A stretch of DNA of 38,844 nt. Source: an uncultured bacterium (lineage in GTDB: Bacteria > Cyanobacteriota > Vampirovibrionia > Gastranaerophilales > Gastranaerophilaceae). Below are positions 23,958-33,131 of the stretch, in pieces (positions within the stretch are counted from its first letter, which is position 1; each line of letters starts with the position of its first letter). The stretch lies in NCBI GenBank assembly GCA_949291445.1, contig CASEVT010000094.1, positions 1 to 38,844 on the forward strand, in the 5' to 3' direction. The translations under genes and the position numbers were made by a program. The notes beneath the pieces are model-generated. The model had not been told where the DNA came from, searched no databases, and saw nothing but the letters and a program-made list of their open reading frames with translations.

Positions 23958-25262
23958 TCAATTAGCGGAATCCAAAGAATCAGAAGCGGCAATTTGATGT
24001 TTTTCGCTAATGGTCAACGCATTTGATATGGGAATGCCGCCGGACTGAGCAGGGTTGTTTACGACTCTGCCATTGACATACATAACAGAAGAGCCGCCGC
24101 CGTCAAGATTCATCGCATTAACACATCCAAGTTCTTGCATAAATTTTGCCAGCTGAGTCAAAGTCATCCCGACCGAAGATTGCTCACGTCCATCAACAGT
24201 AACCATGATAAATTCATTATCTTTAGTATAACCGATGGCAGTTCTGGGGTTTTTGCCGGTAATAGAACCCAACTTTTGGGCAGTAACATCTATATAAATT
24301 TGACCGTCTTTAATAAGATAAGGTCCGCCGCTAATAATATGCTCAACATCATCCCATATTTGATTCATTTTCATATTTAATTTCATATTTGAAGCATTCA
24401 AAAAAGGTTGAAGCTTCTTAACAGGCCCCGAAATAACATATCCATTTTCCGGAATATTGGCAGCGGCATAGGTTTTAGAAACAATTTTACCGTCGGAATT
24501 AACGGCGATATTAACTCCATACTTAGGCGGTACAGGGGAAGTATTACCCCAATCACGGGTATACAAAAGAACGTAAGTTGAAAGCATTCTCGGCTGGTTT
24601 ATATTATCGATATTAAGCTTGTAATTTTTAGTTTGTACATAAGAATCAATACCGAGCTGAGACATTTTAAAACCGTTCTTTCCGATACCCATAGCAACAC
24701 GATTATAAATAGGACCGGTATAGATTTTTTTATCTATCATCAAAGTACCTAAAGGAACTCCTGTTTGGGGCTTAAAATAAGTGCCATTGATAGCGGCGAT
24801 AGAATTATTCTTTTGAGCAATAGTTCTAATAGAAGCCCTGCGTTTTAAATTTGTTGATGCCAATTGTGGTGATATTTCTAAATTAGGATTAATTTTCTGA
24901 TTAACTTCAATAACATTTATCTTAACAGGTCGAGAATTGATATACCTCACCAATTGAACGTGTTTAACGCCCTCTGAAACTGAAACAATGCGAGCCCCCT
25001 TATATCGCTGTCGAAGCATAGCATCCCATCTTTGTTTTTCTTCGGTAAGACTCATAGGTTGAGAAGTAACAAGAGGCTCAGAAGACGGGATTGGTTTTGC
25101 ATTAACATAAGCGGTTTTAACTATTTCAGTTCCCAAAGCCGCCAAAGGATTATGTATCATCAAATTAGGTGCACAGAACACAGTTACAAGTATAGTAAAA
25201 TACAATGAATTATTAACGATTTTACTTATACTATTTTGATTTTCATAAATCACTGTGCTCAT
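23958..25262 (-). CDS. Membrane-anchored phosphodiester glycosidase (NAGPA/DUF2233) domain protein
   Basis: 434 residues. An N-terminal hydrophobic segment (about 20-36) acts as signal or anchor. The C-terminal 290 residues show the NAGPA family pattern: S-I-A-A-I-N-G-T-Y-F, V-P-L-G-T-L-M-I-D, H-I-I-S-G-G-P-Y-L, N-P-R-T-A-I-G-Y-T, V-T-V-D-G-R-E, A-M-N-L-D-G-G-G-S-S-V-M-Y and P-I-S-N-A-L. The family cleaves sugar-phosphodiester or related bonds and in bacteria is mostly extracellular and linked to cell-wall or exopolysaccharide processing. A promoter is visible upstream; the SD (AAAGGA) is rather distant, about 18 bases. Confidence 0.9.
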   Translation of the reverse strand: MSTVIYENQNSISKIVNNSLYFTILVTVFCAPNLMIHNPLAALGTEIVKTAYVNAKPIPSSEPLVTSQPMSLTEEKQRWDAMLRQRYKGARIVSVSEGVKHVQLVRYINSRPVKINVIEVNQKINPNLEISPQLASTNLKRRASIRTIAQKNNSIAAINGTYFKPQTGVPLGTLMIDKKIYTGPIYNRVAMGIGKNGFKMSQLGIDSYVQTKNYKLNIDNINQPRMLSTYVLLYTRDWGNTSPVPPKYGVNIAVNSDGKIVSKTYAAANIPENGYVISGPVKKLQPFLNASNMKLNMKMNQIWDDVEHIISGGPYLIKDGQIYIDVTAQKLGSITGKNPRTAIGYTKDNEFIMVTVDGREQSSVGMTLTQLAKFMQELGCVNAMNLDGGGSSVMYVNGRVVNNPAQSGGIPISNALTISEKHQIAASDSLDSAN

Positions 25263-25294
25263 GGTGATGATTAATTTTAATCCTTTCTACTACT

Positions 25295-25324
25295 ATTGTA
25301 GCATATTAATATATACACTTTCAA
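25295..25324 (-). promoter_or_regulatory. Promoter of the phosphodiester glycosidase gene
   Basis: On the minus strand TTGAAA (25324-25319) and TACAAT (25300-25295) are 18 bases apart with TGC before the -10, matching sigma-70 with an extended -10. The leader is about 25 bases long. Confidence 0.65.
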
Positions 25325-25449
25325 TACGGATTGTAACTTATTTTTAAAAAGACAAGTACGGCAATCAAAAAGGCATTCACAAAACTTAACAATAAAAGTA
25401 ATAAATAAATTATTTAAACACCGCTAAAAAGTATAGAGCTAAAAAGCGA

Positions 25450-26178
25450 TTATGAATTAAGAGCAGAGCGTAAACGCTCTTTATAAAAAGCGACAATTTC
25501 TACCATAGCGTGCAAAAGCAGAGCAGTAATTTCGACCTCGTCCTTCCACGGGCGAAAAGCACAAACTGGAGGAAAAACGACAAGCGGATTATTCGGAAAA
25601 TCTCTGCAAATCTGAGGTCTGTTATCATAATCAGAGCAAAGATTGTCAGAACCAATCTTGGGACAATGAAAGAAATGTATTCCCTTATCGTCGGCAAACT
25701 GTTTTTCAACAAGAGAGACATAATCAGGATATATATCACGAGCCTCATCAACCGAATCATAGGGAATAAAAATTTGAGTAAATTCTTCAGCGAACTTATC
25801 ACCATTTTGCGCTTTTTCGAGAAGTTCATCCCAAGAGAACTCGGAGCTGGCGAGATTACAACAAGACCCACAACAAGCACAAGAACATTCATTGCGTTTA
25901 GAATTTATCTCTTGAATTTTTAGAAAAATATCTCTGGAAATATTTTGTTCCAACTCATTGAGAGCAGCTTCTTGCCAGAATCTAAAATTACAAGTTTTAG
26001 GAAAAGTTTGCAGGAAAGTAATTGAATTAAAATCAATCTCACAATTTTGAGTACAATGATTACACAAAGATGTTTTTTTTAGCGCATACAATTTGAAATC
26101 GATAGCTTCTTGAGCCTTAACAAAAAGTTCTCTATAGATCTTGCGAGTTTTGTGGATATCGAATTGTAAAGTATTCAT
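25450..26178 (-). CDS. YkgJ-family Cys-cluster protein (zinc/iron-chelating domain)
   Basis: 242 residues. The core has C-S-C-A-C-C-G-S-C-C at about 98-107, then a C-P-K-I, a S-D-Y-D-N-R-P-Q-I-C-R-D-F-P and a V-C-A-F motif, which is the CxxCxxxCC family pattern (YkgJ). It was named for possible Fe-S or zinc binding; the true role is unknown. An extra C-N-H-C-T-Q-N-C lies in the N-terminal half. No clear SD precedes the ATG, and the gene is divergent from mutL with only 45 bases between starts, so promoters overlap there. Confidence 0.8.
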   Translation of the reverse strand: MNTLQFDIHKTRKIYRELFVKAQEAIDFKLYALKKTSLCNHCTQNCEIDFNSITFLQTFPKTCNFRFWQEAALNELEQNISRDIFLKIQEINSKRNECSCACCGSCCNLASSEFSWDELLEKAQNGDKFAEEFTQIFIPYDSVDEARDIYPDYVSLVEKQFADDKGIHFFHCPKIGSDNLCSDYDNRPQICRDFPNNPLVVFPPVCAFRPWKDEVEITALLLHAMVEIVAFYKERLRSALNS

Positions 26179-26223
26179 AAGGATATGATAGCATAATCAA
26201 AAAAGTTGTAATAACATAATATT

Positions 26224-28068
26224 GTGAAGAGAATAGCAGAAGCAAAGAGAATAAAACAACTTTCAAGGCATCTGATAAACCAGATAGCAGCAGGGGAAGT
26301 AATAGAAAGACCGGCATCAGTGGTTAAAGAACTGGTAGAGAACTCAATTGACGCCGGAGCGAGTGCCGTAGAAATAGAGGTATCAAACGGATGCTTGAAT
26401 ATAAGGGTTTCAGACAACGGAACAGGTATAAATCCGGAAGATATAGAACTTGCATTTACAAAACATGCAACAAGCAAACTTGCAACGAGTGAAGATTTGT
26501 TTGATATAAACACACTCGGATTCAGAGGTGAAGCACTGGCAAGTATAATATCAATATCAAAATTAGTTTGTACGACAAGGACAAAAGAGAATACAACAGG
26601 AATAAAAGTTGAATGTGAAGAATCGCAGGTAAAGAAGCAAGAAACGGGTTGCGCAATAGGCACGACAATGGAAGTAAAAGAGCTTTTTTACAATACCCCT
26701 GTAAGAGCAAAATTTTTAAAATCAGAGCGAGCAGAGTTTTCGAATATAGCGGAAACACTGCAAAGTCTGGCAATAGCCCGACCGGATGTAGCATTAACCT
26801 TGATAAATAAAGGCAGCACCCCCATTCACACATCCGGCAGCGGAGATTTACTGTGCACACTGACAGAAATATACTCAAATTCAATTGCATCCGAATTAAA
26901 AGAAATAAATAAAACAGACGAACTGTCAAAGCTGCACGTATACGGATACTGTTCAACCCCCAATTTCACACGATCATCAAAGAAATCAATATACGTGTTT
27001 GTAAATAACAGAGTAGTAAAATGCCCTGTGCTGTTGAAAGCGATAGATATGGCATATAAAAACATGCTGGCAACCGGAAAATATCCGTTTGTTGTGTTAA
27101 ATCTGGAACTAAAGAATTCAGATGTTGACGTAAATGTACACCCGACAAAAAAAGAAGTCCGATACAGAAATCCCAATCAGATTTTCAATTTTGTAATGAC
27201 AGCAATCAATGAAGCATTATCGACATACAAACCCCAACAAGAAGAAAGATTCACAGACAATTCAGAAAACAGATTTGAACAAGAAAGTAAGGATTACGAA
27301 AAAAGAGAAGAAAATGTAACCCGGATTAAACCGACCTCGTTTTTGAATGCCCCAAAAGAAGATGACGCAGTCTATGTAACGAGAGAAAATATTGATGAGC
27401 TAACCGTCAAAAACTCAAATATATTTAGCAAAGTAACCAAGCAGACCCCACACCAAAACACTTCCGCGCAAATAAATTTTGAAATACACGAACAGCCTGT
27501 TGCAGAGCCAAACTTCAACATAATAGGTCAATACAGAAACACATATATAATATTTGAAGAAGATAAAGAACTAAAAATAGTAGATCAGCACATAGCTGAT
27601 GAAAGGTACATATTTGAGAAGTTAACAGAAGAGCTTGATAAAAATATATCATCACAGTTGTTGTTAATATCGGATGTAATAAAGCTTGAACCAGCTGATG
27701 CAAGCTTGCTGGAAGAAAATAAAGATAAGCTTGAGAAATTCGGATACGAAATACAGGCAATATCGGACACAGAAATAGTATTCAAGAAAGTACCGCAGGT
27801 AATATCACACATAAAAACCAAAGAGATTCTCTCAGACATATTAGAAAATCTAACCGGAGATATAAACAAACTAGAGGAAAAAATGCTGGTAACAATCTCT
27901 TGTAAAGCAGCAGTAAAAGCAGGTCAAGAATTAAATTTGTGGCAGATGGAAGAGCTAATCAAGAAATGGAAAACGACAAAACACCCATACACCTGCCCGC
28001 ATGGACGTCCGATTATAAAAACATTTAAAGAGCAAGAGATAGCAGGATTTTTCGATAGAAATGTATAA
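26224..28068 (+). CDS. mutL: DNA mismatch repair protein MutL (endonuclease type)
   Basis: 614 residues from GTG 26224; the conserved start (I-K-Q-L-S-R-H-L-I-N-Q-I-A-A-G-E-V) begins at residue 10 and there is no better start. The GHKL ATPase has E39-N40-S-I-D-A-G, D-N-G-T-G-I, T-K-H-A-T-S-K and G-F-R-G-E-A-L. After a variable linker, the C-terminal domain has D454-Q-H-I-A-D-E460-R-Y-I-F-E465, close to the DQHAxxExxxxE endonuclease motif (Ala to Ile at one place), S-C-K-A-A-V-K-A-G and C591-P-H-G-R-P. It therefore should nick DNA in methyl-independent mismatch repair. mutS is not in the window. Confidence 0.95.
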   Translation: MKRIAEAKRIKQLSRHLINQIAAGEVIERPASVVKELVENSIDAGASAVEIEVSNGCLNIRVSDNGTGINPEDIELAFTKHATSKLATSEDLFDINTLGFRGEALASIISISKLVCTTRTKENTTGIKVECEESQVKKQETGCAIGTTMEVKELFYNTPVRAKFLKSERAEFSNIAETLQSLAIARPDVALTLINKGSTPIHTSGSGDLLCTLTEIYSNSIASELKEINKTDELSKLHVYGYCSTPNFTRSSKKSIYVFVNNRVVKCPVLLKAIDMAYKNMLATGKYPFVVLNLELKNSDVDVNVHPTKKEVRYRNPNQIFNFVMTAINEALSTYKPQQEERFTDNSENRFEQESKDYEKREENVTRIKPTSFLNAPKEDDAVYVTRENIDELTVKNSNIFSKVTKQTPHQNTSAQINFEIHEQPVAEPNFNIIGQYRNTYIIFEEDKELKIVDQHIADERYIFEKLTEELDKNISSQLLLISDVIKLEPADASLLEENKDKLEKFGYEIQAISDTEIVFKKVPQVISHIKTKEILSDILENLTGDINKLEEKMLVTISCKAAVKAGQELNLWQMEELIKKWKTTKHPYTCPHGRPIIKTFKEQEIAGFFDRNV

Positions 28069-28078
28069 AATATTTTCG

Positions 28079-28107
28079 ATGACAGAAAATATTTTGAATG
28101 CTATAAT
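28079..28107 (+). promoter_or_regulatory. Near-consensus promoter of the hydrogenase operon
   Basis: ATGACA (28079-28084, 5 of 6 match to TTGACA) and TATAAT (28102-28107) are 17 bases apart, and TGC precedes the -10. It is the best sigma-70 promoter seen in the window. Transcription would start near 28114, giving a leader of about 30 bases. Five genes follow without a visible terminator until 33132. Confidence 0.8.
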
Positions 28108-28143
28108 AAGTAGTGATATGGAGTTATGAACGAAAGGTAAGTT

Positions 28144-28389
28144 ATGTCTGAAGAAAAGATCACAATCAAGGTGTGTATGGGTAGTTCTTGTTTTGCAAGG
28201 GGCAATGCGGCAAATTTAGACTATATTGAGAATTTCGTCAAAGAGCACGGATTGGATGCAAAAGTAGAAGTAATAGGAAGCAGATGTGAAAACAAATGTG
28301 CAACCGGTCCCAACGTAATTATAAACGGAGAATGTATTTCTAGCGCAAGCACAATTAATCTTGAAACAGCACTAAAGAAATACTTGTAA
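28144..28389 (+). CDS. [2Fe-2S] thioredoxin-fold ferredoxin, partner of sensory hydrogenase
   Basis: 81 residues. The fold is that of small [2Fe-2S] thioredoxin-like proteins (as in the NuoE/HydC C-terminal domain): I-K-V-C-M-G-S-S-C-F with C-x4-C, and later S-R-C-E-N-K-C-A with C-x3-C, which are the four cluster ligands. SD is AAAGGT. It is the first gene of the operon, 23 bases before the PAS-containing hydrogenase, and should pass electrons to or from it. A second such gene (31378-31632) precedes the second hydrogenase, so each enzyme has its own small partner. Confidence 0.85.
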   Translation: MSEEKITIKVCMGSSCFARGNAANLDYIENFVKEHGLDAKVEVIGSRCENKCATGPNVIINGECISSASTINLETALKKYL

Positions 28390-28412
28390 TAAATACAAAA
28401 GGTAATTAAAGA

Positions 28413-30131
28413 ATGAATAATCTGTATCCGATATACACACTAAAAAACGAGTGTGTGGATTGTTATAAATGTGTAAGACAGTGCACGGTAAAAGCCATCC
28501 GAATAGAAAACGGTCACGCTTCAGTAATACCTGAGAAATGTATAGCTTGCGGACATTGCGTAACAGTATGCCCATCAAAAGCCAAGTGCGTAAGAAATGA
28601 TCTGAACAAAGCACGAGCAATACTAACCGCAAAGCGAGAAGTATATGTATCAGTAGCACCGAGTTGGGCGGGATTTTTCAATTTTAGTGAAGAGCAGCTC
28701 ATAACAGCATTAAAAAGATTAGGTTTTGCAGGTGTATCGGAAACAGCATTAGGTGCACAAGAGGTATCAATAGAAGTAAAAAACCTGTTGATGAAACGAG
28801 ATAAGCAAATACATATATCAAGTGCTTGTCCGGCAGTAGTAGATTTCATAAGAATACACATGCCTGAATACGCAAAATACATAACACCTGTAGCCTCACC
28901 TGCGTTAACACATGCTAAATTATTAAGAAAAACATATGGAGAAGACATAGGAGTTGTATTCATAGGACCATGCATAGCGAAGAAGAACGAATCAGACACG
29001 AATCCGGATTTAATAGATGTATCAATGACCTTTATAGAGATGATGGAGTGGCTTGAATCAGAGGGAATAAATCCGGAAGAAATAGAACCAGAGAAGCCTG
29101 CAAGATTTGTACCATATGATGCGTACGAAGGGGCATATTATCCAATAGAAGGAGGAATGAACAAGACATTACGTCTAAGCGGAGCGGAAAAAGATATACA
29201 ACTGGTAAGTGTAAGCGGGATAGCATCATTCAGGGAATCATTACAAAACCTTGATACAGATAAAGTAGACAGGACAATATTCATAGAAGCACTGGCATGC
29301 GACGGAGGATGTGCAAACGGTCCTTGCAAAGTATTGAAAAAGCCGGGTGTACTTACGATGTCAGACATAATGAGAAATATCAAATTCCGTCCCGAAATCC
29401 CGCAAGAAGCGGAAGTTGTAGTTGAAAAAGAATATAAAGAAAGACCAATTAAGAAGCAAACACACACACCGGAAGAAATAATGGAAGCAATGGCAAGTAT
29501 AGGGAAGCACAGTCCGGAAGATGAACTTAATTGTGGAGGATGTGGATATGACACTTGCAGACAACTGGCAGAAGCGTTATTGAATGGTGATGCAGAGCCA
29601 TCAATGTGTACATCTTATATGAGAAAGCTGGCGATAAGAAAAGCAAGCGCAATGCTAAGGTGTATGCCATCAGCAATTGTCATGGCAGATACAAATTTAA
29701 ATATAATAGAAGCCAATGAAGCATTTGTAAGGATGTTTGCACCGGAGCTTTTAGAGATATTCAACAGTCGGCCGGAAGGGCTTGCCGGCGGAGCATTAGA
29801 GCGTATAATACCATTTGGAGACTTTTTCAAAAGTACACTTTCATCAGGAAAAGATATTCACAAAGAGCGCTACGCTATAGGCAAGAACTTGTATGACATA
29901 ACGGTTTTTGAGATAGAAAGAAACAAGATAGTTGGAGCAGTAATAACAGACGTAACCCAAACAGAAATGAAGCGGGATCAAATTGCCAAAAAAGCGCACG
30001 AAGTAATTGAAAAAAATATAGCAACGGTTCAAAATATAGCTTGCTTGTTAGGGGAACACATGGTGGACACTGAACTACTGCTAAGCCAAATTGCTGAAGG
30101 TTACGAAGAGAAACCGGAGGATAAAGATTGA
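28413..30131 (+). CDS. Putative sensory [FeFe] hydrogenase (group C/HydS-type) with PAS domain
   Basis: 572 residues. Domain order: two [4Fe-4S] motifs (C-V-D-C-Y-K-C-V-R-Q-C and C-I-A-C-G-H-C-V-T-V-C), H-cluster domain (about 75-320), a CODH/ACS-type [4Fe-4S] domain (C-G-G-C-G-Y-D-T-C, about 372-400) and a PAS domain (about 415-530). H-cluster motifs: L1 S137-A138-C139-P140, L2 G-P-C187-I-A-K-K-N-E, L3 A-C296-D-G-G-C300. Thus the H-cluster cysteines are kept, but the proton-transfer Cys of T-S-C-C-P enzymes is Ala138, as reported for group C HydS. With the PAS domain and the adjacent phosphatase this suggests a redox or H2 sensor. It ends overlapping the phosphatase start. Confidence 0.9.
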   Translation: MNNLYPIYTLKNECVDCYKCVRQCTVKAIRIENGHASVIPEKCIACGHCVTVCPSKAKCVRNDLNKARAILTAKREVYVSVAPSWAGFFNFSEEQLITALKRLGFAGVSETALGAQEVSIEVKNLLMKRDKQIHISSACPAVVDFIRIHMPEYAKYITPVASPALTHAKLLRKTYGEDIGVVFIGPCIAKKNESDTNPDLIDVSMTFIEMMEWLESEGINPEEIEPEKPARFVPYDAYEGAYYPIEGGMNKTLRLSGAEKDIQLVSVSGIASFRESLQNLDTDKVDRTIFIEALACDGGCANGPCKVLKKPGVLTMSDIMRNIKFRPEIPQEAEVVVEKEYKERPIKKQTHTPEEIMEAMASIGKHSPEDELNCGGCGYDTCRQLAEALLNGDAEPSMCTSYMRKLAIRKASAMLRCMPSAIVMADTNLNIIEANEAFVRMFAPELLEIFNSRPEGLAGGALERIIPFGDFFKSTLSSGKDIHKERYAIGKNLYDITVFEIERNKIVGAVITDVTQTEMKRDQIAKKAHEVIEKNIATVQNIACLLGEHMVDTELLLSQIAEGYEEKPEDKD

Positions 30132-31300
30132 CAGAATCCTTTTTCATAGACATAGACTGCGTACAAGAGAAAAAGAACGGACAAAATACGTTCGGTGATT
30201 GTTTCATGTCAAAGAGATATCCGGATGAAGGTCGAGTAATAGCAGTACTATCAGACGGATTGGGAAGTGGCATAAAAGCAAACATTCTTGCAAATATGAC
30301 GGCGACAATGATCTTAAAGTTTATAGCAGAAGGAGCAGATGTATTAAAGGCAACCGAAGTAATAATGAACTCGTTGCCGGTATGTCAGGTAAGAAAAATC
30401 AGTTACGCAACATTTTCAGTAGCAGATTGTAATGAAAACGGTCAGGTGAGAATTGTAGAAGAAGGTAATCCGGACTTCATCCACATAAGGAACGGACAAG
30501 TATTAGAGAATACGGCAAAGATAGTAACCTCAAAGAAATTCACAAACCGGCATATGCACCTATATAAAATCCAACTTGAACCGGAAGACAGATTAATATT
30601 TTGCTCAGACGGAGTCACACAAGCAGGTATGGGCTCACCGGAATACAAATTGGGCTGGAGACGAGAGGGTTTGATAGATTTCTTGTTAAAGGAAATAGAG
30701 CACAACAAAACCATCTCGAGCACACATCTTGCCCAGGCAGTAGTGAGAGAAGCAGAACTCAAAGAACCTGAACATAAGGCGAAAGATGATATTTCTTGCT
30801 CGGTTTTGTATTTTAGAAAGCCAAGAAAAATGTTGTTATTTACAGGTCCGCCATATTATGCAGAACGGGATGCAGAATATGCAAAAATATTTAAAGACTT
30901 TTCAGGCAAAAAAGCAATAGCCGGCGGAACAACAGCGAATTTATTAGCAAGAGAGCTTGGAAAAACAGTTACAACTGAGAAATTTTCAGGTGGAGCGTTG
31001 CCGGCTTGTTCCCATATGGATGGGGTTGATCTAATAACAGAAGGCATACTGACACTCACGAAAACAGCAGAATACCTGCAAGAAGAACGTACCCCGATGC
31101 CGGATGATGCAGCCGGAAAACTTGCAAACATGTTTTTAGACTCAGATTGCATAGAATTTATGGTCGGAACCAAATTAAATCAGGCCCATTATGATCCTGA
31201 TTTACCGGTGGAGCTGGCAATTCGTAAAAATGTTGTAAAACAACTGGAAAAAATTCTTTTAGAGCGTTATATTAAAAAGGTACACGTCCAGTTTATCTAA
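30128..31300 (+). CDS. SpoIIE/PP2C-type serine phosphatase linked to sensory hydrogenase
   Basis: 390 residues from TTG 30128, with GGAGG at correct spacing; the start overlaps the hydrogenase stop by four bases, so translation is coupled. PP2C metal-binding motifs: L-S-D43-G-L-G-S-G, C-S-D161-G-V-T-Q-A-G and K-D220-D221-I-S-C. About 150 more residues follow, with L-L-F-T-G-P-P-Y-Y and A-I-A-G-G-T-T-A-N-L-L-A, perhaps a second domain. Such phosphatases act on phosphorylated anti-sigma antagonists or other Ser/Thr-phosphorylated proteins. No anti-sigma, kinase or STAS gene lies in the window, so the target is elsewhere. Genes for group C hydrogenases are commonly paired with such a phosphatase. 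Confidence 0.9.
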   Translation: MTESFFIDIDCVQEKKNGQNTFGDCFMSKRYPDEGRVIAVLSDGLGSGIKANILANMTATMILKFIAEGADVLKATEVIMNSLPVCQVRKISYATFSVADCNENGQVRIVEEGNPDFIHIRNGQVLENTAKIVTSKKFTNRHMHLYKIQLEPEDRLIFCSDGVTQAGMGSPEYKLGWRREGLIDFLLKEIEHNKTISSTHLAQAVVREAELKEPEHKAKDDISCSVLYFRKPRKMLLFTGPPYYAERDAEYAKIFKDFSGKKAIAGGTTANLLARELGKTVTTEKFSGGALPACSHMDGVDLITEGILTLTKTAEYLQEERTPMPDDAAGKLANMFLDSDCIEFMVGTKLNQAHYDPDLPVELAIRKNVVKQLEKILLERYIKKVHVQFI

Positions 31301-31377
31301 AACAAACGACGAACGTATTTATGAGAATCAGAAAAAGGCACAAGCCGCTCTTGAAAACCACAAGACAAAGGAGAAAT

Positions 31378-31632
31378 ATGGAAAAAATAAGCATAGAAAT
31401 TTGCCTGGGAACAACTTGCTTTGTAATGGGAGCATCAAAGTTACAGGAACTGGAAACACTTATACCAGCGAAATACAAAGAACTTGTGGACATAAAAGCA
31501 GCAACTTGCTTGGATTTGTGCAAAAATACTGCATATATGAAAGCACCGTTTGTAAAAGTAGATGGAGAAGTTGTATCAGAAGCAACAGTTGAAAAGATAT
31601 TGAAAATAATAGAAAGTAAAATAAATGGATAA
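31378..31632 (+). CDS. Second [2Fe-2S] thioredoxin-fold ferredoxin
   Basis: 84 residues from ATG 31378, with AGGAG six bases upstream; an ATG at 31321 lacks a good ribosome site. It has C9-x4-C14 and A-T-C-L-D-L-C-K with C-x3-C, the four [2Fe-2S] ligands. It is similar in length and fold to the first gene of the operon, but the sequence differs greatly. The stop overlaps the start of the group B hydrogenase (31625), so it is coupled to it and should be its electron carrier. Confidence 0.85.
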   Translation: MEKISIEICLGTTCFVMGASKLQELETLIPAKYKELVDIKAATCLDLCKNTAYMKAPFVKVDGEVVSEATVEKILKIIESKING

Positions 31633-33094
31633 TCAGAGTAATACAACGCACCTAAAACGAGAAGTATTAGTAAGATTAGTAAAAGCCTACTTGAAAAACG
31701 ATCTAGGCAAAGCAGTAGATAAAATACCGTTTGAGATGAGACCTAAGAATGCGGAAGTTCCATTCAGATGTTGTATACATAAGGAGCGTGCAATCCTGAG
31801 ACAAAGAGCAATTGCAAGCTTAGGACACAGCGTTGAGAATGACGATGAAATAACGATGTTATCGGAATACGCACAAAAAGCGGCAGAGCGAGAAAAGCCG
31901 GATGAAGATATCCTGACGGTAGTAGAAACAGCGTGCAAAGGTTGCGTACCGAGCAGGGTTTATGTAACAGATTTATGTCAAGGTTGCGTAGCCCGTCCTT
32001 GCGTGTCAGCTTGCAGCTTTGGAGCAATAGAAATAAAAAATGGCAAATCAGTTATAGATGGAGAAAAATGTAGAAATTGCGGAAAATGTATGCAAGTGTG
32101 CCCGTATAGCGCAATAGTAAAACTTAAGGTACCTTGCGAAGATGCTTGTCCGGTGAATGCAATAACGAAAAATGAAGCAGGTCATGCAGAAATAGATTTC
32201 GATAAATGCATAAGTTGCGGAGCATGTGTAGGAGCATGTCCGTTTGCGGCAGTACACGAAAAGAGTCAGGTATTTGACATATTAAAACAAATCCACGCAA
32301 ACAAAAAAGTTATAGCAATGGTAGCACCTGCAATAGTAGGACAGCTGCCGGTGTCAGTAAATAAAATAGCCCAAGGACTAATAAAGATCGGTTTTAGCGA
32401 AGTTTATGAGGTAGCCCAAGGCGCAGATGTTACGGCGAGAACGGAAGCGAAAGATTTTCAAGAGCGAATGGAGCGCGGAGATGAATTTATGACAACATCC
32501 TGCTGCGCGGCATATAATGAACTGGTCGAAAAACATGTTACCGGCTTAAAGCCATTTCGTTCCGAGACAAGAACACCAATGCATTACACGGCAAAGATTG
32601 TTAAAGAAGAACATCCTGACGCAATAACGGTTTTCGTAGGTCCTTGCGTAGCAAAAAGAAAAGAAGCACAAAAGGATGAATATACGGATTTTGTTATAAA
32701 TTTTGAAGAAATGGGCGCATTGTTTGTAGCGTTTGACGTAGAACTTGCAGAGCTAGAGGATTATCAGTTTGCAAACGAGGCGTCAAAAGAAGGCAGAAAT
32801 TTTGCAATAACAGGCGGTGTAGCGGAATCCGTAAAAGTAGCCAGCAAAGATTTTACCGAGATCTTCCCGACCTGCGTAGACGGCTTAAACCCAAAATCTG
32901 TAAGAGAAATGAAAACATGGGCAAAGAACGGACAATGTCCACTTGGAAATCTTGTTGAGGTAATGGCTTGTCCCGGTGGCTGCGTAGGAGGTTCAGCCTG
33001 CCTTAATAATAAGAGAATAACAACGAAAAAAATCCATGAATACGCAGACGCAAGCCAAAACATAAATGATCTTGAGACAACGAACAATAAATAA
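31625..33094 (+). CDS. [FeFe] hydrogenase, group B type
   Basis: 489 residues. The N-terminal 100 residues are a helical extension with C-C-I-H-K-E-R-A-I-L-R-Q-R, known from monomeric group B hydrogenases. Several [4Fe-4S] motifs follow (C-R-N-C-G-K-C-M-Q-V-C and C-I-S-C-G-A-C-V-G-A-C, plus a Cys-rich part C-V-A-R-P-C-V-S-A-C). H-cluster motifs: L1 T-T-S-C293-C294-A-A-Y, L2 G-P-C341-V-A-K-R-K-E, L3 M-A-C449-P-G-G-C453-V-G-G. The Pro of T-S-C-C-P is Ala, as in group B. Unlike the sensory enzyme it keeps the Cys pair at L1, so it is likely the catalytic H2-producing or H2-consuming partner with ferredoxin. Maturation genes hydE, hydF and hydG are not in the window. Confidence 0.9.
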   Translation: MDNQSNTTHLKREVLVRLVKAYLKNDLGKAVDKIPFEMRPKNAEVPFRCCIHKERAILRQRAIASLGHSVENDDEITMLSEYAQKAAEREKPDEDILTVVETACKGCVPSRVYVTDLCQGCVARPCVSACSFGAIEIKNGKSVIDGEKCRNCGKCMQVCPYSAIVKLKVPCEDACPVNAITKNEAGHAEIDFDKCISCGACVGACPFAAVHEKSQVFDILKQIHANKKVIAMVAPAIVGQLPVSVNKIAQGLIKIGFSEVYEVAQGADVTARTEAKDFQERMERGDEFMTTSCCAAYNELVEKHVTGLKPFRSETRTPMHYTAKIVKEEHPDAITVFVGPCVAKRKEAQKDEYTDFVINFEEMGALFVAFDVELAELEDYQFANEASKEGRNFAITGGVAESVKVASKDFTEIFPTCVDGLNPKSVREMKTWAKNGQCPLGNLVEVMACPGGCVGGSACLNNKRITTKKIHEYADASQNINDLETTNNK

Positions 33095-33131
33095 GTTCTC
33101 AAATTTAAATCATAATAATAGATGATTACAG

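Noticed and set aside
26175-26956. Minus-strand frames of 162 and 144 codons inside mutL
   Set aside because: They are hydrophobic shadow frames of a strongly conserved gene; no ribosome site or family resemblance was seen.
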